NCBI RefSeq assembly: GCF_009674495.1
Contig: NZ_WKJN01000026.1
Span: 1 to 64,000, forward strand
From: Duganella alba
Lineage (GTDB): Bacteria; Pseudomonadota; Gammaproteobacteria; Burkholderiales; Burkholderiaceae_D
Direction: 5' to 3'
Length of the DNA: 64,000 bases
Notes under the pieces: model-generated
Database searches by the model: none
The model's input: the letters and a program-made list of their open reading frames with translations, nothing else
Told to the model about the DNA's origin: nothing
Position numbers and translations under genes: made by a program
Shown here: positions 35,658-44,714 of the stretch, piece by piece
Layout: the number at the start of each line of letters is the position of its first letter
How positions within the stretch are numbered: the stretch's first letter is position 1

Positions 35658-37316
35658 TTATTTTCGCTGCGCCGCCGTGGCGTCGCGCGCGGCGCGGAAC
35701 TCTGCGTCCTGCGCCCAGTTCGGCCAGACCTTGGAGTCGGCCAGGTCGCGGCCCAGCGAATACAGCATGCCCAGGTCGTGCGTCATGCTGGCGAAGGTCC
35801 AGCTGGCGCTCCACTCGTCGGACGGCTGGTGGTAGTTGTTGGTGTTGTAGTCCTCTTCCAGCTTGTGGCCTGCCGCCACGCCGCCTTCCACCAGGTCGTC
35901 GCCCGAACCATAAGATATGGCCGGCACGCCACGCTTGGCGAACGGGAAGTGGTCCGAACGGAAGAAGTGGCCCGCCTCCGGTTTCGGGTCCGGCTTGTAC
36001 ACCAGGTTCCACTGCTTGGCCTTGGCGATCAGCTCATCCAGCAGATCCAGCTTGGCGCTGCCGGAGATGGTGAAGTTGCGCGTCAGGCCATGTGGACTCA
36101 GGGCGTCCATATTGATCACGCCGACCGTGGTGGCCAGCGGGTACAGCGGATTGGCCGAGTAGTACTCGGAACCCAGCAGGCCTTTTTCTTCGGCGGTCAC
36201 CGCCAGGAACACCACGCTGCGTGCCGGCGCCGGCGCTTTGCCGTAGGCGCGCGCCAGTTCCAGCAGCGCGGCGATGCCGGTGCCGTTGTCGACCGCGCCG
36301 TTGTAGATCTTGTCGCCCCTGGCGTCCGGCAGGCCGACGCCCAGGTGGTCCCAGTGGCCGCTGTAGATCACGGTTTCCTTCGGCGCAGACGTGCCGACGA
36401 TGCGCGCGGCGACGTTCTTCGACACGATCACCTGCGCGCTCACCGCGTAGTTGGCCGACAGCGTGACGTTCTTCAGTTCCACCGGCTTGAAGTCGCGGGT
36501 TTGCGCCTGCTTCTTCAGCGCTTCGAAATCGAGGCCGCCGCGCTTGAACAGGTCGACCGCCAGGTCGCGCTGGATCCATGCTTCCATCGGCGCGTGCGCC
36601 TCGGCCGGCTTCTTGCGCACGATGTCGTACATGACGTTGGTGTTGGAGTTCTTGACCGTGTTCCAGCCGTAGGAGGCCGGCGCGGTTTCGTGCACAATGA
36701 TGGTGCCCAGCGCGCCGCGGCGCGCCATCTCTTCATACTTGTAGGTCCAGCGGCCGTAGTAGGTCATGGCCTTGCCGCCGAAATCGCCCTCGCCGGTTTC
36801 GAAGTCCGGATCGTTGATCAGCACCACCGCCAGCTTGCCCTTCAGGTCCTGGCCCTTGAAGTCGTCCCACTTGCGCTCCGGCGCGTTGACGCCGTAGCCG
36901 ACGAACACCAGCGGCGCGTTCTTGAAGTCCACCAGCCTGGAGCCGTTCATGGCGGCGCGCACGGCGAGGTCGTCGCCCTGCTTCAATTGCTGCACGGTCT
37001 TGCCGTCGCTGACGCTCAGCGTGACCGGGCCCTTGATTTCAAAACGGCCCAGCGGCACGTCCTGGGTCCACGAGCGCTGGCCCTTGACCACGTCGCCGCC
37101 CGGTTTCAGGCCGGCGGCCTTGAATTGTTCGATCAGGTAGGCGACGGTCTTGGTTTCGCCGGCGGTGTTCGGGCCACGGCCTTCAAATTCGTCGGACGAC
37201 AGCACCTTGACGTCTTGCGACAGACGTTTGGCGTCGAACTCGGGGCCGGTCGCCGCGTGTGCGACATGTGCGGCAAAGGCGGCGAGCAAGGATAGTGCAA
37301 GCATGGTTTTTTTCAA
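35658..37316 (-). CDS. M28 family zinc aminopeptidase, exported
   Basis: This 552-residue exported peptidase has a protease-associated (PA) domain inserted near residues 140-260 and a C-terminal M28 domain. The paired zinc ligands are visible: SGHWDHLG, GAVDNGTGIAAL, the EE pair in VTAEEKGLLGSEYY, INMDALSPHG and RSDHFPFAKRGVP. I start at a TTG (37316), which gives the signal peptide opening KKTMLALSLLAAFAAHVAHA and lies five bases after GGAGG. The next in-frame ATG, three codons on, is too far from that site. It removes N-terminal amino acids from peptides outside the cytoplasm. Confidence 0.95.
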   Translation of the reverse strand: MKKTMLALSLLAAFAAHVAHAATGPEFDAKRLSQDVKVLSSDEFEGRGPNTAGETKTVAYLIEQFKAAGLKPGGDVVKGQRSWTQDVPLGRFEIKGPVTLSVSDGKTVQQLKQGDDLAVRAAMNGSRLVDFKNAPLVFVGYGVNAPERKWDDFKGQDLKGKLAVVLINDPDFETGEGDFGGKAMTYYGRWTYKYEEMARRGALGTIIVHETAPASYGWNTVKNSNTNVMYDIVRKKPAEAHAPMEAWIQRDLAVDLFKRGGLDFEALKKQAQTRDFKPVELKNVTLSANYAVSAQVIVSKNVAARIVGTSAPKETVIYSGHWDHLGVGLPDARGDKIYNGAVDNGTGIAALLELARAYGKAPAPARSVVFLAVTAEEKGLLGSEYYSANPLYPLATTVGVINMDALSPHGLTRNFTISGSAKLDLLDELIAKAKQWNLVYKPDPKPEAGHFFRSDHFPFAKRGVPAISYGSGDDLVEGGVAAGHKLEEDYNTNNYHQPSDEWSASWTFASMTHDLGMLYSLGRDLADSKVWPNWAQDAEFRAARDATAAQRK

Positions 37317-37447
37317 TCGGGCCTCCGTAAGGGCGATACATGGACCGGTCATACTGCCATGAATCAAACCGGACGACAATGTCATAAATAATTACCAAAT
37401 ACATAAATGTTTCCTGTAGGATATGGCCTTTATAACAAGGAGTATCC

Positions 37448-38380
37448 ATGCGCCGCATCCTCACCGCCCTGTTCTGCCTGAGCCTGAGCCTGACCGCCGC
37501 CGCATTGCCGGCCATGGCCGCCGATCCCGCCGCGTCCGCACCGCCGCAGAGCGCCCAGCAGTTTCTCGCCGCGCTGACCTTCCGCGAAGGCCAGATCAAG
37601 CTGCCCGGCGACATCGCCACGCTGGACCTGCCGTCCAGCTTCCGCTACCTGGACCCGGCCGACGCCGAGAAACTGATCACCGACGGCTGGGGCAATCCGC
37701 CCGGCGCCAAGACGCTGGGTATGATCGTGCCGGCCGACGTCAATCCGCTGAGCGCGGCCGGCTGGGGCGTGGTGGTCACCTACGACAAGGACGGCCACGT
37801 CAAGGACGACGACGCCGACAAGATCAACTACGCCGACCTCTTGAAGGACATGAAGGAAGGCATGGACGAGAACAACAAGGCGCGCAAGGAGCAAGGCTAC
37901 GCCGCCATGTCGCTGGTGGGCTGGGCCGAACAGCCGAGCTACGACAAGGGCCAGCACAAGCTGTACTGGGCCAAGGAACTGCATACCGACGGCAGCCAGG
38001 AAAACGGCCTGAACTACAACATCCGCGTGCTGGGCCGAGAAGGCGTGCTGGTGCTGAACGCGGTGGCCGGCATGGACCAGATCGCGCAGGTCAAGCAGGA
38101 GATGAAGAAGGTCACCGCCTTCACCGAATTCACGCCGGGCAACCGCTACACCGACTTCAACGCCGGCACCGACAAGGTGGCGGAGTACGGCATCGCCGCG
38201 CTGGTGGCCGGCGGCATCGCAGCCAAGCTGGGCTTCTTCGGCAAGATCTTCGCGCTCCTGCTGGCGTTCAAGAAAATCATCCTGATCGGCCTGGCGGCAG
38301 CGGGCAGCTGGGTCTACAAGCTGCTGGGCCGCAAGAAGGAAGAGAAAGCCGCCACCGTCGACTTGAGCAAGCCGGAGTAA
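37448..38380 (+). CDS. DUF2167 family exported membrane protein
   Basis: This 310-residue protein has a signal peptide (LTALFCLSLSLTAAALPAMA) and a soluble DUF2167 domain (LPSSFRYLDPADAEKLI, GWGVVVTYDKDGHVKDDDA, SLVGWAEQPSYD). The C terminus has hydrophobic helices (IAALVAGGIAAKLGFF, IILIGLAAAGSWVY) and a charged tail. AAGGAG precedes the ATG. No activity is known for the family. A site-2 type protease gene follows four bases after its stop, so the two probably work together in the inner membrane. Confidence 0.92.
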   Translation: MRRILTALFCLSLSLTAAALPAMAADPAASAPPQSAQQFLAALTFREGQIKLPGDIATLDLPSSFRYLDPADAEKLITDGWGNPPGAKTLGMIVPADVNPLSAAGWGVVVTYDKDGHVKDDDADKINYADLLKDMKEGMDENNKARKEQGYAAMSLVGWAEQPSYDKGQHKLYWAKELHTDGSQENGLNYNIRVLGREGVLVLNAVAGMDQIAQVKQEMKKVTAFTEFTPGNRYTDFNAGTDKVAEYGIAALVAGGIAAKLGFFGKIFALLLAFKKIILIGLAAAGSWVYKLLGRKKEEKAATVDLSKPE

Positions 38381-38384
38381 GACC

Positions 38385-39101
38385 ATGGGCAAGTTGATCA
38401 TCTGGCTGCTGGCGGCCGGCAAAATGGGCAAGCTGCTGACGACCTGCGGCACCATGCTGATTTCCATCGTGGTCTACAGCTGGGTGTTTGGATGGCGCTA
38501 CGCGGCTGGCTTCGTGGCGCTGATCTTCGTCCACGAGATGGGCCATTACGTGGCGGCGCGCCAGCGCGGGCTGGACGTCGGGGCGCCAACCTTCATCCCC
38601 TTCGTCGGCGCCTGGATCGCGCTGAAGGAACTGCCGCACGATGTGGAGACCGAAGCCTATATCGGCTTTGCCGGACCGCTGGCCGGCACGCTGGCGTCGG
38701 TGGCCTGCTACTTCATCGCGCGCGACCAGGACAGCAACCTGCTGCTGGCCCTGGCCTATTCCGGCTGCATGATCAACCTGTTCAACCTGATTCCGGTTTC
38801 ACCGCTCGACGGCGGCCGCATCACCGCCATCATCTCGCCCAAGGTCTGGCTGGCCGGCGTGCCGCTGCTGGCGGCGCTGTTCTTCTACCATCCGAGTCCG
38901 ATGCTGATCCTGGTGGCGGTGCTGGCCTACCCGCAGCTGAAGGAAGCGATCTGGGGCAACCCCGACAAAGCCGCCGCCAATTATTACGACGTGCCGCGCG
39001 ACACCCGCATCAACTACGGCGTCATGTACCTCGGCCTGGTGGCCTTCCTGGCGATGATGAGCTACAGCATCCACAACATGCTGGACGGCTCGGTGAACTA
39101 G
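38385..39101 (+). CDS. M50 family site-2-type intramembrane protease
   Basis: This 238-residue membrane protein has the zinc motif HEMGH in ALIFVHEMGHYVAARQRG (about residues 46-63). The second conserved motif NLIPVSPLDGGR (about residues 132-145) places the third ligand Asp in the membrane. Several further hydrophobic helices are present and there is no PDZ domain. These proteases cut transmembrane helices to release regulators or clear peptides. The coupling to the DUF2167 gene (four bases) suggests a common substrate or complex. Confidence 0.92.
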   Translation: MGKLIIWLLAAGKMGKLLTTCGTMLISIVVYSWVFGWRYAAGFVALIFVHEMGHYVAARQRGLDVGAPTFIPFVGAWIALKELPHDVETEAYIGFAGPLAGTLASVACYFIARDQDSNLLLALAYSGCMINLFNLIPVSPLDGGRITAIISPKVWLAGVPLLAALFFYHPSPMLILVAVLAYPQLKEAIWGNPDKAAANYYDVPRDTRINYGVMYLGLVAFLAMMSYSIHNMLDGSVN

Positions 39102-39162
39102 CGTACAGTTCAGCCGGCGCGGGGCGGCGACACTGGAGGCCAGTATCCACGGGAGGCTGGCC

Positions 39163-39963
39163 ATGCCGGAAGGACCATCAATTGTTATCCTGCGCGAGCA
39201 GGCCGAAGGCTTTGTCGGCCGCACCATCACGCACGCCAGCGGCAACAGCAAGACGGTGGACTTCGACGCGCTGCCCGGCCAGAAGATCGTCGCGCTACGC
39301 AGCTGGGGCAAGCACTTCCTGATCCAGATGCCGGACCTGGCGCTGCGCATTCACCTGCTGATGTTCGGCAGCTACCGCATCAACGAACGCAAGGATGCCG
39401 AGCCGCGCCTCAGCCTCGGCTTCGACGATGGCGAGGAGTTCAATTTCTACACCTGCTCGGTCAAGCAGCTGCCGCCGGATCTCGATGCGCAGTACGACTG
39501 GCGCAGCGACGTCATGTCCGATGAATGGGACCCGAAACTGGCGCTGAAAAAACTGCGCGAGCAGCCCGACATGCTGGTGTGCGACGCCGCGCTCGACCAG
39601 GATATCTTTTCCGGCGCCGGCAACATCTTCAAGAACGAGGTGCTGTTCCGCATCCGCGTCCATCCCTTGTCCACCGTCGGCGCGCTGCCGGCCGCCAAGC
39701 AGCGCGAGCTGGTCAAGGAGATGCAGGCCTACGCCTTCGACTTCCTGCGCTGGAAGAAAGCCTTCGTGCTGAAGCAGCAATGGCTGGCGCACACCAAGAC
39801 CATCTGCCCGCGCTGCCATATCCCGTTCCACAAGGCGCACCTGGGCAAGACCCGGCGCCGCAGTTTCTTCTGCACCAGCTGCCAGAAACAGTATCCGCCC
39901 GCGCTTAAACCAGCCCGGTCAGATAGTAAACCGCGATCACCACGAACACAGCCAGCGTCTTGA
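39163..39963 (+). CDS. Fpg/Nei family DNA glycosylase (endonuclease VIII-like)
   Basis: This 266-residue base-excision repair enzyme opens with MPEGPS. Pro2 is the Schiff-base nucleophile and Glu3 the acid of Fpg/Nei enzymes. The catalytic Lys lies in SWGKHFLIQM, and the helix-two-turn-helix is DQDIFSGAGNIFKNEVLFR. A C-terminal zinc finger follows (CPRCHIPFHKAHLGKTRR and FFCTSCQKQ). The longer linker and PEGPS opening favour the Nei-like (oxidised pyrimidine) side, but this is not certain. Its last 59 bases overlap the convergent GntP gene. Confidence 0.92.
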   Translation: MPEGPSIVILREQAEGFVGRTITHASGNSKTVDFDALPGQKIVALRSWGKHFLIQMPDLALRIHLLMFGSYRINERKDAEPRLSLGFDDGEEFNFYTCSVKQLPPDLDAQYDWRSDVMSDEWDPKLALKKLREQPDMLVCDAALDQDIFSGAGNIFKNEVLFRIRVHPLSTVGALPAAKQRELVKEMQAYAFDFLRWKKAFVLKQQWLAHTKTICPRCHIPFHKAHLGKTRRRSFFCTSCQKQYPPALKPARSDSKPRSPRTQPAS

Positions 39964-41314
39964 TCACCGTCACGCCGAAGATATCGCGGTAGGACTGGCG
40001 GTGCGTCAGGCCGGTGACGGCCAGCAGCGTGATCACGGCGCCGTTGTGCGGCAGGGTATCCATGCCGCCGCTGGCCATGGCCACCACGCGGTGCATCACT
40101 TCCAGCGGAATGTGCGCGGCCTCGGCCGCCTTGATGAACTGGTCCGACATCGCCGCCAGCGCGATGCTCATGCCGCCCGAGGCCGAGCCGGTGATGCCGG
40201 CCAGCGACGTCACCGACACCGCCGCGTTCACCAGCGGATCCGGCACGCTGCGCAGCGCCTGGCTGACCGACAGGAAGCCCGGCAAGGCGGCGATGACGCC
40301 GCCGAAACCGTATTCCGACGCCGTGTTCATCGCCGCCAGCAACGCGCCGCCCACGGCGGCCTTGGTGCCCTCGGCAAACGAATCGCGGATGCGGCCGAAG
40401 GCGGTGGCGACCGTCAGCAGTATGCCCAGCAGCAGCGCACCTTCCACCGCCCAGATGCCGATGACCGACTTGATGGCCAGGTTCACCGGCGCGTGCAGGC
40501 CGGGCAAGGCGTCGGCGGTCAGCGCGTAATTCTCGCCGTACCAGCCGGGTATCAGCTTGGTCAGCGCGAAGTTGGCCACGCCCACCAGCACCAGCGGCGC
40601 CACCGACAGCAGCGGATGCGGCAGCGCGCCGCGCGCGGCGCCGGCCGCCTGGACGCCGGACTTGCCGGCGTCCTCGCCATAGCCCTCGCCCGTGGCCATC
40701 GCCGAACGGCGGCGCCACTCCAGGAACGCCAGGCCCGCCGCCAGCGTGACGATGGAACCGATCACGCCCAGCGACGGCGCGGCCCAGCCGGTGGTCTTGA
40801 AGAAGGTGGTCGGGATGATGTTCTGGATCTGCGGCGTGCCCGGCAGCGTATCCATGGTGAACGAAAACGCACCCAGCGCAATCGCGCCCGGCATCAGCCG
40901 CTTGGGGATATTGCTCTGGCGGTACAACTCGGCAGCGAACGGATACACGGCAAACACCACCACGAACAGCGACACGCCGCCATACGTCAGCAGCGCGCAC
41001 ACCAGCACGATGACGGCGTTGGCGCGCGAGCGGCCGATGTACTTGATGGCCGCCACCACGATCGCTTCCGAAAAGCTCGACAGCTCGATCAGCTTGCCGA
41101 ACACCGCGCCCAGCAGGAACACCGGGAAGTACAGCTTGATGAAGCCCACCATCTTGTCCATGAAGATGCCGCTGAACACCGGCGCCACCGCACCGGGATC
41201 GGTCAGCAGCACCGCGCCCAGTGCGGCCACAGGCGCAAACAGGATCACGCTGTAGCCGCGATACGCGGCCAGCATCAGGAACACCAGTGCGGCAAGGACA
41301 ATCAGAAAGGACAT
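39905..41314 (-). CDS. GntP family permease
   Basis: This 469-residue inner-membrane carrier has about 12 or more hydrophobic helices. Segments such as FSGIFMDKMVGFIKLYFPVF, LVCALLTYGGVSLFVVVFAV and GITGSASGGMSIALAAMSDQ are typical of the gluconate:H+ symporter (GntP) family. Members take up gluconate, fructuronate or other hydroxy acids such as 3-hydroxybutyrate. The substrate cannot be read, and no catabolic partner lies nearby. GGAG lies five bases before the ATG. The C-terminal codons overlap the end of the DNA glycosylase gene. Confidence 0.92.
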   Translation of the reverse strand: MSFLIVLAALVFLMLAAYRGYSVILFAPVAALGAVLLTDPGAVAPVFSGIFMDKMVGFIKLYFPVFLLGAVFGKLIELSSFSEAIVVAAIKYIGRSRANAVIVLVCALLTYGGVSLFVVVFAVYPFAAELYRQSNIPKRLMPGAIALGAFSFTMDTLPGTPQIQNIIPTTFFKTTGWAAPSLGVIGSIVTLAAGLAFLEWRRRSAMATGEGYGEDAGKSGVQAAGAARGALPHPLLSVAPLVLVGVANFALTKLIPGWYGENYALTADALPGLHAPVNLAIKSVIGIWAVEGALLLGILLTVATAFGRIRDSFAEGTKAAVGGALLAAMNTASEYGFGGVIAALPGFLSVSQALRSVPDPLVNAAVSVTSLAGITGSASGGMSIALAAMSDQFIKAAEAAHIPLEVMHRVVAMASGGMDTLPHNGAVITLLAVTGLTHRQSYRDIFGVTVIKTLAVFVVIAVYYLTGLV

Positions 41315-41383
41315 GCGAACTCCGGGACGTGGTTATATCCCGGCTATTCTAGTCCTTATTGCAACATTTGGAGCAGTATCAGA

Positions 41384-43381
41384 TCAATCCTGCCGGAGAA
41401 TTTCGTCCAGTTCTCCCGGATGGCGTTGCTGATAGGCCTGGTAATAGACCAGGCCGCCGCCCTTGCCGAGATGGCCGCGGTCGTTGTGGGCATACAGGCC
41501 AGTGCCGTCGAGTTCGGCGTGACACTGCGTTGCATCGCAAGCGGCGTCGAAAGTGCGAATGGTCGCAGTGCGCGGGAAGCGGGTGCGCATATCGGACAGG
41601 ATGGCGTCAATGCCCTGATAACGCGCGTCGGCCTCGGCGCGCGGATAGCTGCAACGGTCGTTGCCATGGCCCGGCAGGTACACGCGGTTGGACACGCAAT
41701 CCTCCAGCGCCGCCGGCAGCCCCGGAATCTCGTCGAGGAAAATCACGCGCTTGCCGGCCGCCTCGAGCTTGGTGATGGTGGCGGCCAGCTCGGTATTAAT
41801 CTGTTGCGGCAGGAAGCCATGCAGGCTGGGCTTGCCGTCGTTGACCGGATTGGCGTACAAATCCCACACCGCCGACATGAAGACGATGCTGACGTCCTGC
41901 TGTGCCAGCACGTGGGCCATCACCTGCTGGCTGTGGCGTCGGCATTCTTCCGCATGACGCTGGAAGCCTGGATCGCCGGCGCGCTCCGGACTGTTTTCGA
42001 TCGGTGCGCACATGGTGAAGGCCATGTCGTGGATCGCAATGTGATGGTCCTTGCCCAACCGGTCCATGAAGTCGATCAGGTGGTAGGCATGGCTGTCGCC
42101 CAGATAGACGGCCTTGCGGCTGGCGGCCGCGTCGCCCAATGTGCACTGGTCGGCCGGCGTGACGCCATCCTTGCTCCAGCAGGTTTTGGCGCGCGGCTCC
42201 TGGAATACGGTATTGCCGGTGTCGCGGAAATCCTTCTGGTAGCGATCGGGATAAAAACCGATGAAACCGTTGCTCTGCTTGCCCGTCAACAGCAACGCGA
42301 CGCACGCCAGTACCGGGACGACAAACAACAGCAGCAAGGTTTTCTTCGGCAACCAGGTGATGCGGCGCAGCGGATTTTCAACCGCATAATGGGTGATGAC
42401 GGACAGCACCAGCGAAATACCGATGGCGACCGTCATCGACGGCGCCGACTTCAATCCCAGCCAGATAAAGGCATAGATCACCGGCCAATGCCACAGGTAC
42501 AGCACATACGAAATCTGACCGAGAAACACGCTGCCGCGATTGGCCAGCAGATGCTGGCTGACGTGTGCGCCCTGCACACCGGCGATCACCAGCATCGCGC
42601 CCAGGCAAGGCCACAGCGCGGCCAGTCCCGGCATCGCGGTCTGTGCCGTGTAGCGCAGGCCGCACCAGACGATGATGGCCAGGCCGGCCAGCAGCAAGCC
42701 ATCCCACGCATAGCCGCGCGCACGTAGCGGGAAGCGGTGGAATAGCAAGGCCAGCAAAATCCCGCACAGGAATTCGAACACCCGGCCTTGCAGATAGAAA
42801 TAGGCGCCGTTGAGCGCATGCGTGACGCTGTACCACGAATACGCCATCGCGATCACCCACACCACGCCAAACAGCGCCAGCCTGGCCGTGCCGCGCAATT
42901 TGCGCGTGGCGATCAGCAGTAGCGGCACGATCAGATAGAACTGTTCCTCCACCGACAGCGACCAGGTATGCAACAGCGGCTGCTTGTCAGCCTGCAGGTC
43001 GAAGTAGCCGGTCTGCTTGGCCAGGTAGACGTTGGAATAGAACAGCGCCACGAAGCCGATGTTCTTGATCAGCGCCAGATTGTTGTCCGGGAAGCTGAAC
43101 AGCAGGCCGAACGCCAGCGTGGCCGCCATGACCAGATATAGCGACGGCGCCAGCCGCTTCAGGCGGCGCGTATAGAAATCACGCAGCCGGAAACGCTGCG
43201 CATCCTGATCGTTCAGGATCGACCGGCACACAACATAGCCGGAGATGACGAAGAACACATCGACACCGATATAACCGCCGGCCATCCAGCTGAATTTGGC
43301 GTGGCACAGCACCACCAGCAATACCGCCAGGGCGCGCAGGCCGTCGACGCCGGGTAAGTAAGTCGAACGTGTCAAACTCAT
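41384..43381 (-). CDS. OafA-type acyltransferase with SGNH domain
   Basis: This 665-residue membrane O-acyltransferase has an N-terminal acyltransferase-3 domain (residues about 10-370) with about ten helices, the opening PGVDGLRALAVLLVVLCHAKF and IGVDVFFVISGYV. A C-terminal extracytoplasmic SGNH domain carries VYLGDSHAYHLIDF. This fused layout is found in enzymes that acetylate O-antigen, exopolysaccharide or peptidoglycan: the membrane half moves the acyl group across and the SGNH half attaches it. No polysaccharide cluster lies next to it, so the acceptor is unknown. The upstream ribosome site is weak. Confidence 0.93.
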   Translation of the reverse strand: MSLTRSTYLPGVDGLRALAVLLVVLCHAKFSWMAGGYIGVDVFFVISGYVVCRSILNDQDAQRFRLRDFYTRRLKRLAPSLYLVMAATLAFGLLFSFPDNNLALIKNIGFVALFYSNVYLAKQTGYFDLQADKQPLLHTWSLSVEEQFYLIVPLLLIATRKLRGTARLALFGVVWVIAMAYSWYSVTHALNGAYFYLQGRVFEFLCGILLALLFHRFPLRARGYAWDGLLLAGLAIIVWCGLRYTAQTAMPGLAALWPCLGAMLVIAGVQGAHVSQHLLANRGSVFLGQISYVLYLWHWPVIYAFIWLGLKSAPSMTVAIGISLVLSVITHYAVENPLRRITWLPKKTLLLLFVVPVLACVALLLTGKQSNGFIGFYPDRYQKDFRDTGNTVFQEPRAKTCWSKDGVTPADQCTLGDAAASRKAVYLGDSHAYHLIDFMDRLGKDHHIAIHDMAFTMCAPIENSPERAGDPGFQRHAEECRRHSQQVMAHVLAQQDVSIVFMSAVWDLYANPVNDGKPSLHGFLPQQINTELAATITKLEAAGKRVIFLDEIPGLPAALEDCVSNRVYLPGHGNDRCSYPRAEADARYQGIDAILSDMRTRFPRTATIRTFDAACDATQCHAELDGTGLYAHNDRGHLGKGGGLVYYQAYQQRHPGELDEILRQD

Positions 43382-43515
43382 CCGCAAATCACCGCGGTGG
43401 CGGCGCGTACCGTGCTAAGTAAAGTCATAATGCGAAGGTGAACGACGAAGGCGCTATTATAGTTCTAACCAGCAATTTATTGCTATAAAAATAATTCGGC
43501 AGGAGACGAAACGCC

Positions 43516-44664
43516 ATGACTGAATTACAAGCCTCGCTCAAGGGCGCGGGCAAATTGTCGCTGAACTGGGGTTATTTGAACGCGATCGCCAACGGCACCT
43601 CGGCGATCGATCTTGGCGCGCTGGCCTTGCGCAATCTGGACGATGCGCGTCAGTTCGTGCGCGAATATGGTTTCGACCTCGACGAGCCGGCGGCGGCGGC
43701 GCTGATCCGGCGCGCGCACTGCGAAGCGGTCGAGTTCATCCGCGGCACCTTTCTCGACCCGGACCAGGCCGGCCTGATCCCGGCCGAGGTTAGCGAGCCG
43801 GAAGAAGTCTTGCAGCTGCTGGTGTACGCCTCGTTGCGCGGCCAGCAGGTCGATGCGCGGCGCATGTGGGCTTGCGCGGTGCTGAAGGTGATGCACGGCA
43901 TCTTCTATATCGACAACAACCTCAAGCTGCGGCACTTTCACGCCATCCGCGCGCAGGTGTTCGGCACGCTGGACGAGGTGATCCGCCACGACGGCGAACG
44001 CCACTATCTGACCGATGGCGACATCTGCCTGCCACTGCTGCACTACGACCGCAAGGACAACAAGGGCCGCGGCAGCATCCTGCTCAAGCTGCTGCAAAAA
44101 GCCGCTTATCTGGCGGCCGATATTTTCGACCATCTGGGCGTGCGGCTGGTGTTCGCCACCCGCTGCGAATGCCTGCTGGCCCTGCGCACCTTGCAGCGCG
44201 CGCATCTGCTGTCGGTGACCAATGTCGACGCCGAGCGCACCCGCAACACGCTGCTGGACCTCGATGCGGCCAAGCAGGTCTTCTGCAAATACCGCGCGCA
44301 GCTGGAGCATGCGGAAGGTTATCCGCTGGACCTGCTGCGGCAGATGGATGCGGAACTGGCCGAGATCGCGCAGCCGCAAACGCGCTGCGACAATCCGCAC
44401 AGCGGCTCCGGCTTCAACAGCATGCAGGTGACGGTGCGCAAGATGATCCACGTGCAACAGCTGGATGCCGCGCCGGAGCAGGATTACGACGTCGGCTTTT
44501 TCTTCGAGTACGAAATCCAGCTGATGGATGAGGCCAGCTACCAGCGCAGCCTGAGCGGCCCAGCCAGCCACGAAGAATACAAAAGACGCCAGGTCGATAC
44601 CGCCCGCACCCGTGTCTTCGGCCGCGACCTGTTGCGCTGGATCGAGGGCCAGCACGCCGGCTGA
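43516..44664 (+). CDS. Uncharacterised protein with a RelA/SpoT-like central region
   Basis: This 382-residue cytoplasmic protein has a good AGGAG ribosome site. The central block (about residues 170-270) contains SILLKLLQKAAYLAADIFDHLGVRLVF (given in part), CECLLALRTLQRAHLLSVTNV and KYRAQLE. Its order of helices and strands recalls RelA/SpoT-like nucleotidyltransferases. I recall similar proteins annotated only as TIGR04552 family, but I could not check this. A C-terminal part (QVTVRKMIHV, YDVGFFFEYEIQLMDEAS) also resembles the strand end of such folds. No metal or pyrophosphate motif is clear, so no activity is claimed. Confidence 0.75.
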   Translation: MTELQASLKGAGKLSLNWGYLNAIANGTSAIDLGALALRNLDDARQFVREYGFDLDEPAAAALIRRAHCEAVEFIRGTFLDPDQAGLIPAEVSEPEEVLQLLVYASLRGQQVDARRMWACAVLKVMHGIFYIDNNLKLRHFHAIRAQVFGTLDEVIRHDGERHYLTDGDICLPLLHYDRKDNKGRGSILLKLLQKAAYLAADIFDHLGVRLVFATRCECLLALRTLQRAHLLSVTNVDAERTRNTLLDLDAAKQVFCKYRAQLEHAEGYPLDLLRQMDAELAEIAQPQTRCDNPHSGSGFNSMQVTVRKMIHVQQLDAAPEQDYDVGFFFEYEIQLMDEASYQRSLSGPASHEEYKRRQVDTARTRVFGRDLLRWIEGQHAG

Positions 44665-44714
44665 ACCGGCCAGCGGTGCGCCGCCGGGCGGCGCGATGCT
44701 TTACGCTTCACGTC

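Noticed and set aside
33255-37295. 1,346-codon open frame on the plus strand across the M16 and M28 genes
   Set aside because: It is antisense to two clear metallopeptidase genes with zinc motifs. Its Arg/His/Gln-rich product is what reverse reading of G/C-rich codons gives, and it shows no domain or ribosome site.
40001-42727. 908-codon plus-strand frame over the GntP and acyltransferase genes
   Set aside because: It is antisense to two membrane protein genes with clear signatures, and its composition is typical of a shadow frame.
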